NCBI RefSeq assembly: GCF_000003815.2
Contig: NC_049996.1
Span: forward strand, 13,906,815-13,944,037
Source of the DNA: Branchiostoma floridae
Taxonomy: Eukaryota; Chordata; Leptocardii; Amphioxiformes; Branchiostomatidae
DNA length: 37,223 bases
Direction of reading: 5' to 3'
Below, one piece after another: positions 21,401-26,675 of this stretch; position 1 is the first letter of the stretch; each line of letters opens with the position of its first letter. The notes below the pieces were generated by a model. That model was not told the origin of the DNA. It ran no database searches and saw only the letters and a program-made list of their open reading frames with translations. The position numbers were made by a program, and so were the translations under genes.

Positions 21401-21761
21401 ACAATCCATATACACCTATATTATAGGACATTCATGTATAAAACCCAGTACATGGACCAGTGCAGGTTAGGTGCAGGTAGACACCAGAAATACCTGCACA
21501 GCTCCAATTTTACCTGCACTAACCTGCATATGCAGGTGGTATTTCGAGCCCTGCAATGTCATTAACGACAGCTTAATTCTGCAATATCATCCCTACGATT
21601 TGATTTGCAACTGCAAGTGCACAACGTATGTGACTGGGCTGTAAGCAACAATATAAGGACTTACGGTCAAAGTCAGTGTGAGCTTGATCGGCCAGTCTGG
21701 CCGCGCTGGCAGCTCGGGTGTCTATCACAGGCTGGTCATCGTAACCAGAGGACAGGTCCAT
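243..21761 (-). CDS. SLC4A4: SLC4A4/A5-like electrogenic Na+/HCO3- cotransporter (19 exons placed; C-terminus and one internal segment missing)
   Basis: The spliced product is a plasma-membrane bicarbonate carrier that couples Na+ to HCO3-/CO3(2-) movement for pH and transepithelial base transport. Seen in sequence: about 936 residues over 19 exons, all flanked by usable GT/AG sites with matching phases. N-terminal domain motifs include [61 protein letters not shown] and [14 protein letters not shown]. The membrane domain shows [50 protein letters not shown] and [36 protein letters not shown] and GVDTPKL.VP.EFK favour the NBCe (A4/A5) branch over NBCn/NDCBE (A7/A8/A10). About 115 residues between exon 17 and the next visible exon fall in or beside the N gap, and the C-terminal tail lies off the left edge. 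A4 versus A5 cannot be settled by eye; a pre-duplication ancestor of both is likely. Confidence 0.93.
721..936. repeat. dispersed inverted-repeat element, CAAGCAACTGGATATG ends
   Basis: The left arm agcagttgctcaagcaactg + gatatga and the complement of the right arm at about 904-936 agree over about 30 bp. The words gtcagacgtttcag and caactggatatg recur at 31738, 32362 and 37066, defining a small family. Confidence 0.7.
1198..1551. mobile_element. hAT-like MITE with 8-bp target duplication GTATACAC
   Basis: Terminal inverted repeats CAGGCTTTTAGC / GCTAAAAGCCTG bound a 354-bp non-coding element. The exact 8-bp repeat GTATACAC flanks it at 1190-1197 and 1552-1559. An 8-bp duplication with CAG-type ends is typical of hAT-superfamily transposons. 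The right-hand duplication overlaps the last base of the splice donor of the exon at 1565-1633. Confidence 0.88.
1565..1633 (-). CDS. SLC4A4: SLC4A4-like exon (TM12, [12 protein letters not shown])
   Basis: 69 nt, phase 0 at both ends: [20 protein letters not shown] then GIQ. This is the [15 protein letters not shown] segment of NBCs. Acceptor GTTTATTTCAG; donor CCAG|GTAGGG. Between this and exon 17 about 115 residues (MDQQITAVI to the end of TM11) are not visible and presumably lie in the N gap. The exon is hemmed in by two hAT-like elements. Confidence 0.96.
1669..2101. mobile_element. hAT-like MITE with 8-bp target duplication GTACAGAC
   Basis: The ends TAGGGCTGGGTACCGGTAC and the complement of TAGGGCTGGGTATTGGTAC bound a 433-bp element. 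The exact flanking repeat GTACAGAC is at 1661-1668 and 2102-2109. Internally it is full of the palindrome-prone words caggtccgg and ggacctg. There is no transposase frame, so it is non-autonomous. It starts about 28 bp from the acceptor of the exon at 1565-1633. A fragment of a related element is at about 3205-3277. Confidence 0.9.
2437..3007. other. assembly gap (571 N)
   Basis: The run of N falls exactly where the exon or exons for the rest of TM8 to about TM11 of the transporter are expected (about 350 coding bases). Long open frames drawn across it have no meaning. Confidence 1.
3031..3132 (-). CDS. SLC4A4: SLC4A4-like exon 17 (loop before TM8; ends at NPWW)
   Basis: 102 nt, phase 0 at both ends, residues 822-855. 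It encodes [20 protein letters not shown], then [18 protein letters not shown] is the invariant start of TM8 in NBCs, reached in frame from the acceptor ACAGTATAG. The donor TGG|GTGGGA resembles GTGGGN donors of exons 4 and 9. The 30 residues before NPWW do not resemble the usual short P..RGW loop. Alternatively the exon continues into the gap with a 1-nt assembly error after WWV, giving GISAVIF in the next frame. Confidence 0.6.
3205..3277. mobile_element. fragment related to the 1669-2101 element
   Basis: It contains caggtccggacctg and gtaccggtacccaccca, the same internal and terminal words as the 433-bp element at 1669, but only one end and no target duplication. It sits in the short intron between exons 16 and 17. 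Confidence 0.55.
3312..3425 (-). CDS. SLC4A4: SLC4A4-like exon 16 (TM7)
   Basis: 114 nt, phase 0 at both ends, residues 784-821. It encodes [20 protein letters not shown], then [18 protein letters not shown]. Family motif: SDFA..L.I......D...GV.TPKL.VP..F. The conserved membrane Asp before the TPKL loop is present ([13 protein letters not shown]). The usual Ser of R..(I/V)SDFA is Cys here. Acceptor GTGTTCTAG; donor TTTAAG|GTAGGG. Confidence 0.96.
3856..4004 (-). CDS. SLC4A4: SLC4A4-like exon 15 (end of loop 3, TM6)
   Basis: 149 nt, phase 1 in and phase 0 out, residues 734-783. It encodes [20 protein letters not shown], then [20 protein letters not shown] and [10 protein letters not shown]. 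It matches the G..VG..C...PD..LMS segment and the basic FKT..FFPT loop after TM6. Acceptor TTTCTCAG; donor AATG|GTAGGA. A partial copy with the same acceptor sits about 144 bp upstream in the gene. Confidence 0.97.
4066..4161 (-). repeat. partial duplicate of the 5' edge of exon 15 (acceptor copy)
   Basis: Bases 3922-4017 recur at 4066-4161 with only about two changes: the TTTCTCAG acceptor and the first 80 or so exon bases. Use of the copy's acceptor (exon edge 4147) would run through MSVLL into intron sequence and reach a stop within about a dozen codons. Confidence 0.92.
4516..4815 (-). CDS. SLC4A4: SLC4A4-like exon 14 (extracellular loop 3)
   Basis: 300 nt, phase 1 in and phase 1 out, residues 634-734. 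It begins [20 protein letters not shown], then CICVPP and a long Thr/Pro/Asn-rich loop. Four N-glycosylation sequons are visible (NLT, NMT, NVT, NLS). CxC plus the two later Cys (at QHDC across the junction and GENC in exon 15) reproduce the four conserved loop cysteines of NBCe1. The stilbene motif KKMIK of NBCe1 reads KKLYH here, losing the last Lys. Confidence 0.96.
5164..5462. mobile_element. TIR element (MITE) with CAGGGTTGGACAAGT ends
   Basis: CAGGGTTGGACAAGT at the left and its complement ACTTGTCCAACCCTG at the right bound 299 bp, with several internal repeats of cacttgccc and its complement. The 5-bp word CAATT flanks both ends (5159-5163, 5463-5467). The CAGGG ends suggest hAT, but an 8-bp duplication is not intact. 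It lies in the intron between exons 13 and 14. Confidence 0.8.
5557..5723 (-). CDS. SLC4A4: SLC4A4-like exon 13 (TM4-TM5)
   Basis: 167 nt, phase 2 in and phase 1 out, residues 578-634. It encodes [20 protein letters not shown], then [20 protein letters not shown] and [30 protein letters not shown] matches NBCe1. The last whole residue is Glu, at the position of NBCe1 Asp555 (counted from the adjacent AFKK). Acceptor ATCTTCTAG; donor GAAG|GTACTT. A second copy of the acceptor and the exon's first bases lies 95 bp upstream in the gene. Confidence 0.97.
5796..5880 (-). repeat. partial duplicate of the 5' edge of exon 13 (acceptor copy)
   Basis: The stretch 5701-5795 is repeated 95 bp further on. 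It includes the acceptor (CTTCTAG) and the first 20 or so exon bases; the copy's exon edge would be at 5818 and reads KDNGLEHLP in place of KGNGLEYLP. It lies upstream of the real exon in the gene and has no donor of its own nearby. Confidence 0.9.
6215..6485. mobile_element. hAT-like MITE with 8-bp target duplication CTCCAGTA
   Basis: The right end is the complement of CAGGGTGCTAGCCAGC and the left end is CGGTGATCTAGCCAGC; the direct repeat CTCCAGTA is exact at 6207-6214 and 6486-6493. The 271-bp body is non-coding. Its edge is about 30 bp from the donor of exon 12. Confidence 0.82.
6528..6661 (-). CDS. SLC4A4: SLC4A4-like exon 12 (TM2-TM3)
   Basis: 134 nt, phase 0 in and phase 2 out, residues 534-578. 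It encodes [20 protein letters not shown], then [20 protein letters not shown] and YNFC. GQPLTI..STGP.LV.E is the near-invariant TM3 signature that packs against the anion site. NBCe1 has SSTGP at this motif; here it is GSTGP as in NBCn. The acceptor is a T9CAG tract. A hAT-like element ends about 30 bp beyond the donor. Confidence 0.97.
7126..7300 (-). CDS. SLC4A4: SLC4A4-like exon 11 (TM1)
   Basis: 175 nt, phase 2 in and phase 0 out, residues 475-533. It encodes [20 protein letters not shown], then [20 protein letters not shown] and [18 protein letters not shown]. The first hydrophobic segment (about residues 503-525) is TM1, and [12 protein letters not shown] contains TM1 residues that line the ion site in SLC4 structures. 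GDATDN is the NBCe1 form; NBCn proteins have GEAT. Acceptor GTGACCAG; donor CCAG|GTACAG. Confidence 0.97.
7523..7686 (-). CDS. SLC4A4: SLC4A4-like exon 10 (end of cytoplasmic domain)
   Basis: 164 nt, phase 0 in and phase 2 out, residues 421-475. It encodes [20 protein letters not shown], then a Gly/Asp/Glu/Lys-rich loop and [21 protein letters not shown] and EL.RTGR.FGGL are family hallmarks; the charged low-complexity insert between them varies among NBCs. Acceptor TTTGTAG; donor GGAAG|GTACTT. Confidence 0.97.
7910..8087. mobile_element. TIR element, CAGTrGAAGC ends
   Basis: The left end CAGTAGAAGCTGCTTAATTG and the complement of the right end, CAGTGGAAGCCAGTTAATTG, agree over about 25 positions with a few differences. 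The body is 178 bp and rich in gctggtgcaattat. No convincing target duplication was seen. It is intronic, between exons 9 and 10. Confidence 0.65.
8230..8304 (-). CDS. SLC4A4: SLC4A4-like exon 9 (cytoplasmic domain, VFH..AYKAK motif)
   Basis: 75 nt, phase 0 at both ends, residues 396-420: [20 protein letters not shown] then EFLDQ. NBCe1 has the same motif with only a few substitutions. Acceptor TTTTCCAG; donor CCAG|GTGGGC. It lies about 0.2 kb from the outermost copy of the exon 8 edge array, which occupies the intron between exons 8 and 9. Confidence 0.97.
8501..9581 (-). repeat. tandem array of six partial copies of exon 8 (3' edge plus donor)
   Basis: Each unit of about 172-190 bp carries the last 40 codons of exon 8 (L/G-DLTEVP to MSDE), its donor, and about 55 bp of intron. 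Unit starts (the bases tacctc on +) are 8501, 8685, 8870, 9042, 9232 and 9410, with the real exon at 9582. Donor bases are GTACGC, GTACGC, GTACAC, GTAGGT, GTACGC, GTACAC and GTAGGT, so units 2-4 and 5-7 form two A-B-C trimers about 540 bp apart. Five copies keep the reading frame; unit 2 has a 7-bp net insertion after the ILTRF codons. Confidence 0.97.
9585..9827 (-). CDS. SLC4A4: SLC4A4-like exon 8 (second half of cytoplasmic domain)
   Basis: 243 nt, phase 0 in and phase 0 out, residues 315-395. It encodes [20 protein letters not shown], then [40 protein letters not shown] and [20 protein letters not shown] plus E. Nearly every position matches NBCe1 ([38 protein letters not shown]). Acceptor TTTTCTTTCCAG; donor GATGAG|GTAGGT. 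Six further copies of the last 40 codons and the donor lie downstream in the gene (8501-9581). Confidence 0.97.
9832..11180. other. intron between exons 7 and 8, no gene seen
   Basis: AT-rich. Plus-strand frames at 9595-10161 are antisense shadows of exon 8 running into intron. The stretch 10590-11010 is somewhat less AT-rich and has scattered open reading in plus frames, which might be worn retroelement sequence, but no domain is recognisable. Confidence 0.6.
11194..11229 (-). CDS. candidate 36-nt cassette microexon between exons 7 and 8
   Basis: On the minus strand a strong polypyrimidine tract and acceptor (TTTTTTTCTGTTAAG) is followed by 36 nt and then ATG|GTACGG. The block is in phase 0 at both ends, exactly matching exon 7 (phase 0 out) and exon 8 (phase 0 in). 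It would insert [12 protein letters not shown] into the regulatory linker, a basic stretch with RRGS, a PKA-like phosphosite pattern. No homolog is recalled, so this is a splice-site-based inference. Confidence 0.4.
11354..11453. other. assembly gap (100 N, probably unknown true size)
   Basis: Exactly 100 N, the usual placeholder for a gap of unknown length, in the intron between exons 7 and 8. The flanking exons join in phase, so no constitutive exon has to be missing, but a symmetric alternative exon could be hidden. Confidence 1.
11787..12030. repeat. two direct copies of a 105-bp intronic segment
   Basis: Segments 11787-11889 and 11927-12030 share agtgtctgtcttgt.tattgg, a run ending aaaagacagacagcag, and a T-rich tail, offset by 140 bp. 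Each contains gtctgtct and agacagac, able to pair as a hairpin. The second copy ends about 30 bp from the donor of exon 7. Confidence 0.8.
12059..12189 (-). CDS. SLC4A4: SLC4A4-like exon 7 (Ser/Thr/Pro-rich linker)
   Basis: 131 nt, phase 1 in and phase 0 out, residues 271-314. It encodes [20 protein letters not shown] and then a Thr/Pro/Ser-rich run ending STASFAK. It is the variable linker before the second half of the cytoplasmic domain, with many potential phosphosites. The acceptor GTGCGTAG has a short pyrimidine tract; the donor is AAAG|GTAGAT. Alternative frames contain stops, which fixes this reading. Confidence 0.85.
12779..12972. mobile_element. TIR element, AACAG.TA.GGC...CACATTTC ends
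   Basis: The left arm at about 12779-12815 and the complement of the right arm at about 12935-12972 share aacag(t/c)ta, cacatttc(a/c)aaa and ggggtc/ggggcc with small indels. It is an old, diverged inverted-repeat element with no clear target duplication. Confidence 0.5.
13131..13205 (-). CDS. SLC4A4: SLC4A4-like exon 6 (Ser/Pro/His-rich linker)
   Basis: 75 nt, phase 1 in and phase 1 out, residues 246-271. Only one frame joins exon 5 (A|AA) to exon 7 (G|GT) without a stop; it gives [20 protein letters not shown] then MGESPG. This is the low-conservation linker of NBCs, so homology is weak and the call rests on splice sites (TTGTCTTCAG; CCGG|GTAAGG) and phase. Being symmetric (1-1), it could be skipped without a frameshift. 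Confidence 0.78.
13259..13455. repeat. minisatellite, about 40-50 bp period
   Basis: About five units built on the words caataggagaacaa, aaggaaataaca and tgtatacacg, lying in the intron just upstream (gene sense) of exon 6. It generates chance hydrophobic open frames on the minus strand, which are not genes. Confidence 0.85.
13636..13833 (-). CDS. SLC4A4: SLC4A4-like exon 5 (N-terminal domain, linker start)
   Basis: 198 nt, phase 1 in and phase 1 out, residues 180-246. It encodes [20 protein letters not shown], then [20 protein letters not shown] and a Ser/Asn-rich tail. It matches the LVLDNQV...L....REKVR.ALL..HHHQ segment of NBCs, with the His triplet visible. Acceptor TTTCTCCACCAG; donor GGAAA|GTAAGAG. 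The Ser-rich end starts the variable phospho-linker. The intron-side neighbour holds decayed duplicates of this exon's 5' edge. Confidence 0.95.
13890..14420. repeat. decayed tandem copies of the 5' edge of exon 5 plus intron
   Basis: The exon edge at about 13812-13920 (ccagaactagatctggtgg, then gttgacatgtcgtagatggc and cctacacaattttgattag) recurs in altered form at about 13935-14012, 14108-14190 and 14217, perhaps also near 14384. The recurring words are atctagaaccaaatctgtg, aggtgacgtctttattttgg and gatggcttcacattgcttcc. The copies are more diverged than the exon 4 and 8 arrays and contain a 23-bp perfect inverted repeat at 13989-14042. Confidence 0.7.
13989..14042. repeat. perfect 23-bp inverted repeat with 8-nt loop
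   Basis: The arms at 13989-14011 and 14020-14042 (cacattgcttcctagaaaat and three more t) are exact reverse complements around the loop caataatc. The same arm occurs once more in direct orientation at about 14161-14183, so the hairpin seems to come from an inverted partial duplication within the exon 5 edge repeats. Confidence 0.9.
14723..15180 (-). repeat. tandem array of three partial copies of exon 4 (3' edge plus donor)
   Basis: Copies begin at 14723, 14889 and 15034 (bases actagcga on +), with the true exon edge at 15179. The periods are 166, 145 and 145 bp. Each copy keeps [12 protein letters not shown] and the donor, preceded by intron-derived sequence reading [10 protein letters not shown] instead of the real exon body. 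The copies nearest the exon are almost identical to it, which points to recent duplication. Confidence 0.95.
15181..15341 (-). CDS. SLC4A4: SLC4A4-like exon 4 (core of N-terminal domain)
   Basis: 161 nt, phase 2 in and phase 1 out, residues 126-180. It encodes [20 protein letters not shown], then [20 protein letters not shown] and [13 protein letters not shown], nearly identical to the cytoplasmic domain of vertebrate NBCs. The acceptor is TTGTCCACAG and the donor GCTA|GTGGGT. The 3' edge of this exon has been copied three times into the next intron (14723-15180). Confidence 0.97.
15342..17740. other. intron between exons 3 and 4, no gene seen
   Basis: 2.4 kb of AT-rich sequence with short frames only. 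A T8G10 homopolymer pair at about 17370-17388 is the one conspicuous local feature. Confidence 0.7.
17741..17882 (-). CDS. SLC4A4: SLC4A4-like exon 3 (start of conserved N-terminal cytoplasmic domain)
   Basis: 142 nt, phase 1 in and phase 2 out, residues about 79-126. It encodes [20 protein letters not shown], then an acidic stretch ending in [17 protein letters not shown] followed by acidic residues and EWKE.ARW is the family signature where the folded N-terminal domain begins. The split Arg codon AG|A joins exactly to RWVKFEED in exon 4. The donor is CCAG|GTAGTC and the acceptor is CATCTTAG. Confidence 0.95.
18014..18034. repeat. (GT)n microsatellite
   Basis: About nine GT units at the end of the retrotransposon tail; as (CA)n on the minus strand it directly follows the element's terminal cttgacttg repeat. 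Confidence 0.9.
18034..18500 (-). mobile_element. 3' end of a non-LTR retrotransposon (LINE-like)
   Basis: Read on the minus strand, a 54-codon frame (18348-18184) containing [15 protein letters not shown] and then [20 protein letters not shown] ends in TAA. It resembles the short conserved tail that follows the reverse transcriptase in many L2/CR1-like elements. About 150 bp later comes gtgcaataaacctgacttga, the typical simple tail of such elements, followed by a (TG)n run. A stop just before the frame shows it is dead. The 5' part is missing. Confidence 0.5.
19323..19460 (-). CDS. SLC4A4: SLC4A4-like exon 2 (NBCe1-B-type N-terminal segment)
   Basis: 138 nt, phase 1 in and phase 1 out, residues about 33-79. 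It encodes [20 protein letters not shown] and then a strongly basic Lys/Arg/His-rich run. The [IL]Y[IV]GVHVP motif followed by a basic cluster marks the long NBCe1-B and NBCn N-terminus; in mammalian NBCe1-B this region is autoinhibitory and binds IRBIT (family knowledge). The acceptor CTTTCAG|GTCAC is normal. The donor CCAG|GTCTGA is weak, but phase and downstream homology support it. Confidence 0.88.
19484..19689. mobile_element. TA-flanked MITE, same family, diverged left end
   Basis: The right end ctgcatttacagta is intact and the body carries taagttcgcggt and taatccaccgcgaaag; the left end (tacagatacacatttaca) has drifted. It is directly followed by a second copy at 19695-19920. Confidence 0.7.
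19695..19920. mobile_element. TA-flanked MITE, second adjacent copy
   Basis: It repeats the preceding copy's order (tacagataaaaatttaca, cgcagggattt, ttttaagttcgcagt, atggaaaaatgtttgcgg, ggcatttacagta) with more substitutions. The two adjacent copies share details such as cttactgccatggaaaaatg, so they look like a tandem duplication rather than two insertions. Confidence 0.65.
21208..21553. mobile_element. hAT-like MITE, GGGCTCGAAATAC ends
   Basis: GGGCTCGAAATAC at 21208 and GTATTTCGAGCCCTG at 21539-21553 bound 346 bp packed with tgcaggt/acctgca words. CAATGTC at 21201-21207 matches CAATGTCA at 21554-21561, a nearly intact 8-bp duplication with the first bases of the left end lost. It lies just 3' (gene sense) of exon 1. 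A one-ended relative is at 26676. Confidence 0.82.
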
Positions 21762-21773
21762 GCTTCACACCTT
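21665..21773 (-). CDS. SLC4A4: SLC4A4-like exon 1 (first coding exon; start codon)
   Basis: The acceptor TTGTTGCAG precedes 12 nt of 5' UTR, then the ATG at 21761-21759. The coding part is 21665-21761 and ends in phase 1 at GACC|GTAAGT. The start is fixed by an in-frame TGA six bases upstream (TGA AGC ATG) and by an A at -3 and G at +4. The 32 whole codons give [20 protein letters not shown] followed by [12 protein letters not shown], an acidic, soluble N-terminus like the extreme N-termini of NBCe1-B and NBCn proteins. There is no signal peptide, as expected for SLC4. Confidence 0.9.
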
Positions 21774-22558
21774 CTGCAACAAAAGTAACAGGCATTCACT
21801 TTGTGGATTAAATCAACTTAAGGGATTTAAAGCACAGTTGAGCATAGACTCATGAGCTCCTACACTGTAATTTGCGTGTATTACCCTACGCTGTGTTCTC
21901 TACACACGCAGACTTGAACATGCCATGTAACTTCACTTAAAACATCAACATCATGTCTGCTACATCAAATAACTGTAATGCCGATAGCCACTGTGCCATT
22001 CCTCCTGTAAGTGTGAATCTGTGATTCAATTGGCATTTCCACAATGCACAGTATGCCCTCCTGTGCTTCTAACACGTGCAACTACACATATAGGGAATCT
22101 GACAAGCTGTTTAATTGTAAGACCTTGCAACGTGTGTTTGAAAATAATTATACCACCAATAAACAAGACCTATACATTTTCTTTATAACCCATCTCAAAC
22201 TTGTCATATATTTATTGAATCAAATTCTGAAGCTTTTTCCATTGACAGCTTTAAGTTACTATCTCTTTAAACTTTGTTCTTGGCAACCCCTTGTATTGGA
22301 AGTAAAGCATTGTATGCTTCACAAGCTGCTATTAGTGTGCTCAAAGATCAAATTTCGTGTAGTATATGGTGGAAAAACTTTTCCATTGTTTTCTGTAGCA
22401 TCATGTTTCTGATATGTTGCTCTCCTCTTTTGTTGAAGATATACGAGCCAATGCTGATCAAAGTAAGATGACTGGACCGATAAAAAAGCATTGCTGCTGA
22501 CGCCAAAGTTTAGGATTTAATTGCATGCCCTGTTGTAAAAAGTAGACTCTCTACAAAA

Positions 22559-22571
22559 GGGTCAAGGGTCA
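22559..22571 (+). promoter_or_regulatory. perfect DR1 nuclear-receptor half-site pair
   Basis: GGGTCA A GGGTCA is a direct repeat of the AGGTCA-type half-site with one spacer base, the configuration bound by HNF4, RXR and COUP-type receptors. It lies about 0.8 kb upstream of the first coding exon, inside the 5' intron. Function is inferred from the motif alone. Confidence 0.35.
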
Positions 22572-22967
22572 AACAAGCGACCTTGTGCCCCTGTGTAAAG
22601 GTGACTTACGTAAATGACATGTACGTTAACTATTAATCCACTGTACTTACACTGCACCTCTTTGGTCTATATACACTACACATCTTACGTAGTACGTACG
22701 TATGTGTGTGAAAAAATAGACTTTCTGGACATTTCATTTATTCTGTAAACTGGTAGAATAAATATTACATGATTTACTGCTTAGACATATTGCAGGCAGA
22801 GACTCTGCCAGGAATAATAACTAATATGTTTCTAACATACAAATCCCAGGGGACAACATTCATTAATCCCAAAACCTTCCTGGAGCAATACAAAATTACA
22901 GCGAGTCTCATGCAATTATCACAGTGATGATTCAATGGCAACAACCATCTGTAACTAGTGTAAGGGT

Positions 22968-23115
22968 ATTGTGGTTCTTGCAGTTTTTGTGGCGGTTTTT
23001 ATGTTCTGTTTTTGCAGTGATATGAACTTAAAACCACCTACTTGTTTTCATTTCTCTACAGGGTATGACTATTGCAAACGTAAAACCAATGTGAACACTC
23101 CATTTTGTCTTCACT
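22968..23115. mobile_element. degraded copy of the TA-flanked MITE family
   Basis: Only scattered words remain (tgtggcggtttttatg, gatatgaacttaaaacc, cattttgtcttcactgcaaa). The assignment is tentative. Confidence 0.35.
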
Positions 23116-23716
23116 GCAAAGCTAAATCACCACTTACTAGACATTTATAGTAACATTGTACAGACGTATAGCTATGCGGACAGTTTTATTCGTCCTTGTC
23201 CTGAATTCGAGGTATGGAGAAAGCTAAGGTATGACCTGTATCAGTCAGTGAGAACATAACTGATCTGTTTACACTAGGGGTTGTGACTGAGGTTACTGAA
23301 ATTGATAGGGTCACACCCCCTAAAAATAAACAGTCGTTAAACAGTCTTTAAACCAGTCGGCTATCCTGCTTCAAAATTTCTGATAAATACATGCCTGTAG
23401 CTTCAAGGACAGCTGCAAGGAGGCTCAAACTATCCGAACCTCTTGCTGACTATAAAAGCTACCTGCCGTGCAAATATACTCACCAATTAGCCTAATTCCA
23501 TAACATGACAGGAGACACCATAAAAGGCAAGTTCCACTGCAGTACCATTGAAAGTTGCTAGGAGTGGGAAACCCACATTTGAGCTGATCCTTAGTTTTGT
23601 CAACACCTACATACATCCAAAATATCATGACAATCCTTCAATACTCTAGCTGGTGATCTACTTTAAGTCTAATCCTTTAAACTAAACTAAACTAAACCAG
23701 ACGCACTCCCCAAAAA

Positions 23717-23934
23717 AACAAATTTCTTGTAGTAGCTATTATAAATCTAAAAATAAAGACGCTTCTGTCTTCTATATATGCCAATGTTCATACAGTGTAC
23801 ATGTATACCCTAAGACAAAATATAACCTTCTTGGCGAAGGTAAAAACAAATTTCTTGTAGTAGCTATTATAAATTTAAAGATAATTTAAGCTTCTCTCTT
23901 CTATATATGCCGATGTTTATACAGTGTATACCTA
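23717..23934. repeat. two direct copies of a 95-bp intronic segment
   Basis: 23717-23812 and 23845-23934 share aaacaaatttcttgtagtag, ctattataaat and tcttctatatatgcc.atgtt, then atacagtgta. The word cttggcgaaggta lies between them. Confidence 0.8.
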
Positions 23935-24073
23935 CGACATTGCGCCTAGGGCAGAACCAATGTCATGGGGAACCATTAGCACATTTCTGGCATACAAACG
24001 TCAAGGGCAGGAGGCCAGATCGTGGATATCCCAACGTCAATTACACACATACACAACTGCCAAGTGTTGCTAC

Positions 24074-24293
24074 TACTGTAAATGCAGATTCATATGTCCG
24101 CGGTGGATTAATGTTTGCGTTTTTCGCGGTGACCACTTTACCATGAACTTAAAACCACCACAAACATTTTTCTATTATGGTATTCTACTGCAGTCTATCT
24201 ATGGTGTTACAGCGAACTTAAATCCACCGCGAAAAGTCCCTTTTCCCGCTACAGCAAAATTAAATCCCCGCAAACTTAAATGCATTTACAGTA
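24074..24293. mobile_element. TA-flanked MITE, same family, opposite orientation
   Basis: TACTGTAAATGCAGA at the left and TGCATTTACAGTA at the right bound 220 bp. The internal words gcggtggattaatgtttgcg, ggtgaccact and tccaccgcgaaaag match the 29510 copy read in reverse. Confidence 0.8.
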
Positions 24294-24711
24294 TTGCATT
24301 TACACTTTCTACATACAGCTGCTCCGAGCTTTTCTTTGTTGGAATCTGAACTCATCCATTGTAAACATAATCTAATTGTATAAACATTGAAATTTTTGCA
24401 ATGTTATAATCTTTTAAATGCTTTTGTTTAGAATCTTATAATGTTTTTGTTTTTGTTGCAAACATCACTTTCAAAACCCCTGTGGAATTTTCTGTTCTGG
24501 CTTCTGCCTGCCGACTCGATTGAATGAACTGGATGATTAACAACTACTTTACAAAGTATGGTGAAATCTATACCTTAGTACAGGTGTTTCAGGAGTTGAA
24601 TATAGTCAGCTATAACATTCCATGCTAGCCCTGTTTCCATTTTGCCCAAGCAAATCCTACAGACATACGAATAACGATGTTATTCGTGGTACAGGAAAAA
24701 GTGCCTCATGG

Positions 24712-24852
24712 TAGCCTCCATAGCAGGCTCTCTCGGGCCTTTTTTTTGGCTCATATTATAATACACTTTTGCTGGCCATTTCTTTTTGTACTGGGTCGCT
24801 GATTGCTGGCTTTCTCTGACTACCGGCCTGAGAGAGCCTGCTATGGAGGCTA
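24712..24852. mobile_element. hAT-like MITE with 8-bp target duplication CCTCATGG
   Basis: TAGCCTCCATAGCAGGCTCT and its complement bound 141 bp; the arms match over about 27 bp with one difference. CCTCATGG is repeated exactly at 24704-24711 and 24853-24860. It is a very compact foldback with no coding content. Confidence 0.9.
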
Positions 24853-26675
24853 CCTCATGGCACATCACGGTACATCACATCCTGTTCATGAAAATGCTCC
24901 ATACTCTGAAAAAAGTCTAACCTTAACCTTCATTCCAGACCACTTCTTGCAGATCACCACGTACATGGCTGAACGTGAGACACGTGAGGATAAACTGATA
25001 AGAGTTTCAGATATAGCCCTGCAGAAAGCATGTTACAAATGTTGGCTATAGCTGACTGCATTTCTCTAGTGGTACATTGTATATGTAACACTTCAAGCTG
25101 CATGTAGGCCATAAATAGCATGCGAGCTAATCATTAAATGGGTCCCTGTACAACATGGTACTTTACTGTAAACATTACAACAGAAAACCAAGTACAGTAT
25201 TATGCAATGGAGAAGAAATAGATGAATCTATGCTGCAGTATTAGAACAAACACATACATCAATACCTTTCCAAGAATGCTGAATGAAAGAAGCAACCTTG
25301 ACCATACTCTATATAGATCTATGGAGGCATACATTTAACTGAGGTCATCACACATGCACTCGGATTATTGGCATGTTCGATAGTTCAATTAAGGTCAAAA
25401 TATAGCTCAAAATATAACACCTTGGGCTATTCATAGATTCACTATCAGATATCCACAGTAGCTATTTTCTCCAGCAATTTCTTGCAAAACAAAAAAAAAA
25501 ACTCTTTAAAATTTGAGCATCTCTACTACATGAACACAGTATGCTCCCTAGTATCAGGTATGATGTTTCATGGCTTTAATAGTTAAAAGATTAGAACATA
25601 CAATCCTATATCTTACTGGCTTACCCTATCTTATCTAGCATGATCCCGTGCTAAGTGATGCATACTTTAGCTTGAATGTCTGAACAGATGCAACCTTCAC
25701 CCTCCAACAGCTTTGCATGAGAGTGGGTGATTGGGAATTTGCAGCTCTACTTTGTAGTTGTGCCAAAGGTATGATCTATGTACACAATTAGACATAAGAT
25801 ATGCTTTTAAAAGTGTGGATAGCATCATCTATACATGTAAGTACAGTATCGCCATCAGTTAGGAACAAGACATTTTCTAATTCCAAGTCTTAAACAAGTT
25901 AAAAGAACTACGATTACCAGTACGTAGTATACAATTACTAGGCTGAAAGGGAAATCTACCTCCCATACGATATTATGATACCACAGCCTCACCTACATTT
26001 AACATCTCTTCCTGCAGACATTGCCAAATGGAATCGAAGAATTCAGAAACTTGACTGAGCCATATACAACTCCAGATAACACAGTTTTGATGGAAAGCTC
26101 AGATCCAACAACTCTTAGTCTTACATATAGGTCAGACGTTATCAACTGAGGTAACACACACCTGTGTCAATGTATTATGTAAGCAGAATATAAACAATTT
26201 TGGCACGCAAGACAAAAAAATTGGAAAAAGAATTGTCCATATAACTTATAAGAGATGATAAACCTTCTGAATGCTGTCTAACAATAAGTTACATGTCAAA
26301 TAAGTACCATTCAATCATGGTACAAAAATATACCAAGCAGAACAAGTCAGTGTTAAAACTTGAAGATCCCAGTATCCACCCAAACCTCCAGATAGAGTCA
26401 ACAGGTCTCATAATATCATCTGGAAATATTTAGCATCTTATCAGATTCAGAATACTGTAAATCATTTACTCTTGCAAGGGTTTTAATTTTGTTTGAGAGC
26501 AGGTGATCCTGGTATATGAGGTGGGAACGTACAAGTCCATTGTGGACATAAGATCTTTGCTGTCTGTGGTGCCATGATTCTGTGGTGGATGGGTCACTGT
26601 GAAAGCTGAGACACATAAAACTACTGTGATGAATATTTCAAGGTTTACAGTAAATACCACCTGTTACAGACACTG

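Noticed and set aside
22044-22412. 122-codon plus-strand frame as a gene
   Set aside because: AT-rich composition, no recognisable domain, no splice context; length is within chance for this much AT-rich intron.
23924-24349. 141-codon plus-strand frame
   Set aside because: Runs across the TA-flanked MITE at 24074-24293, whose body explains the open frame.
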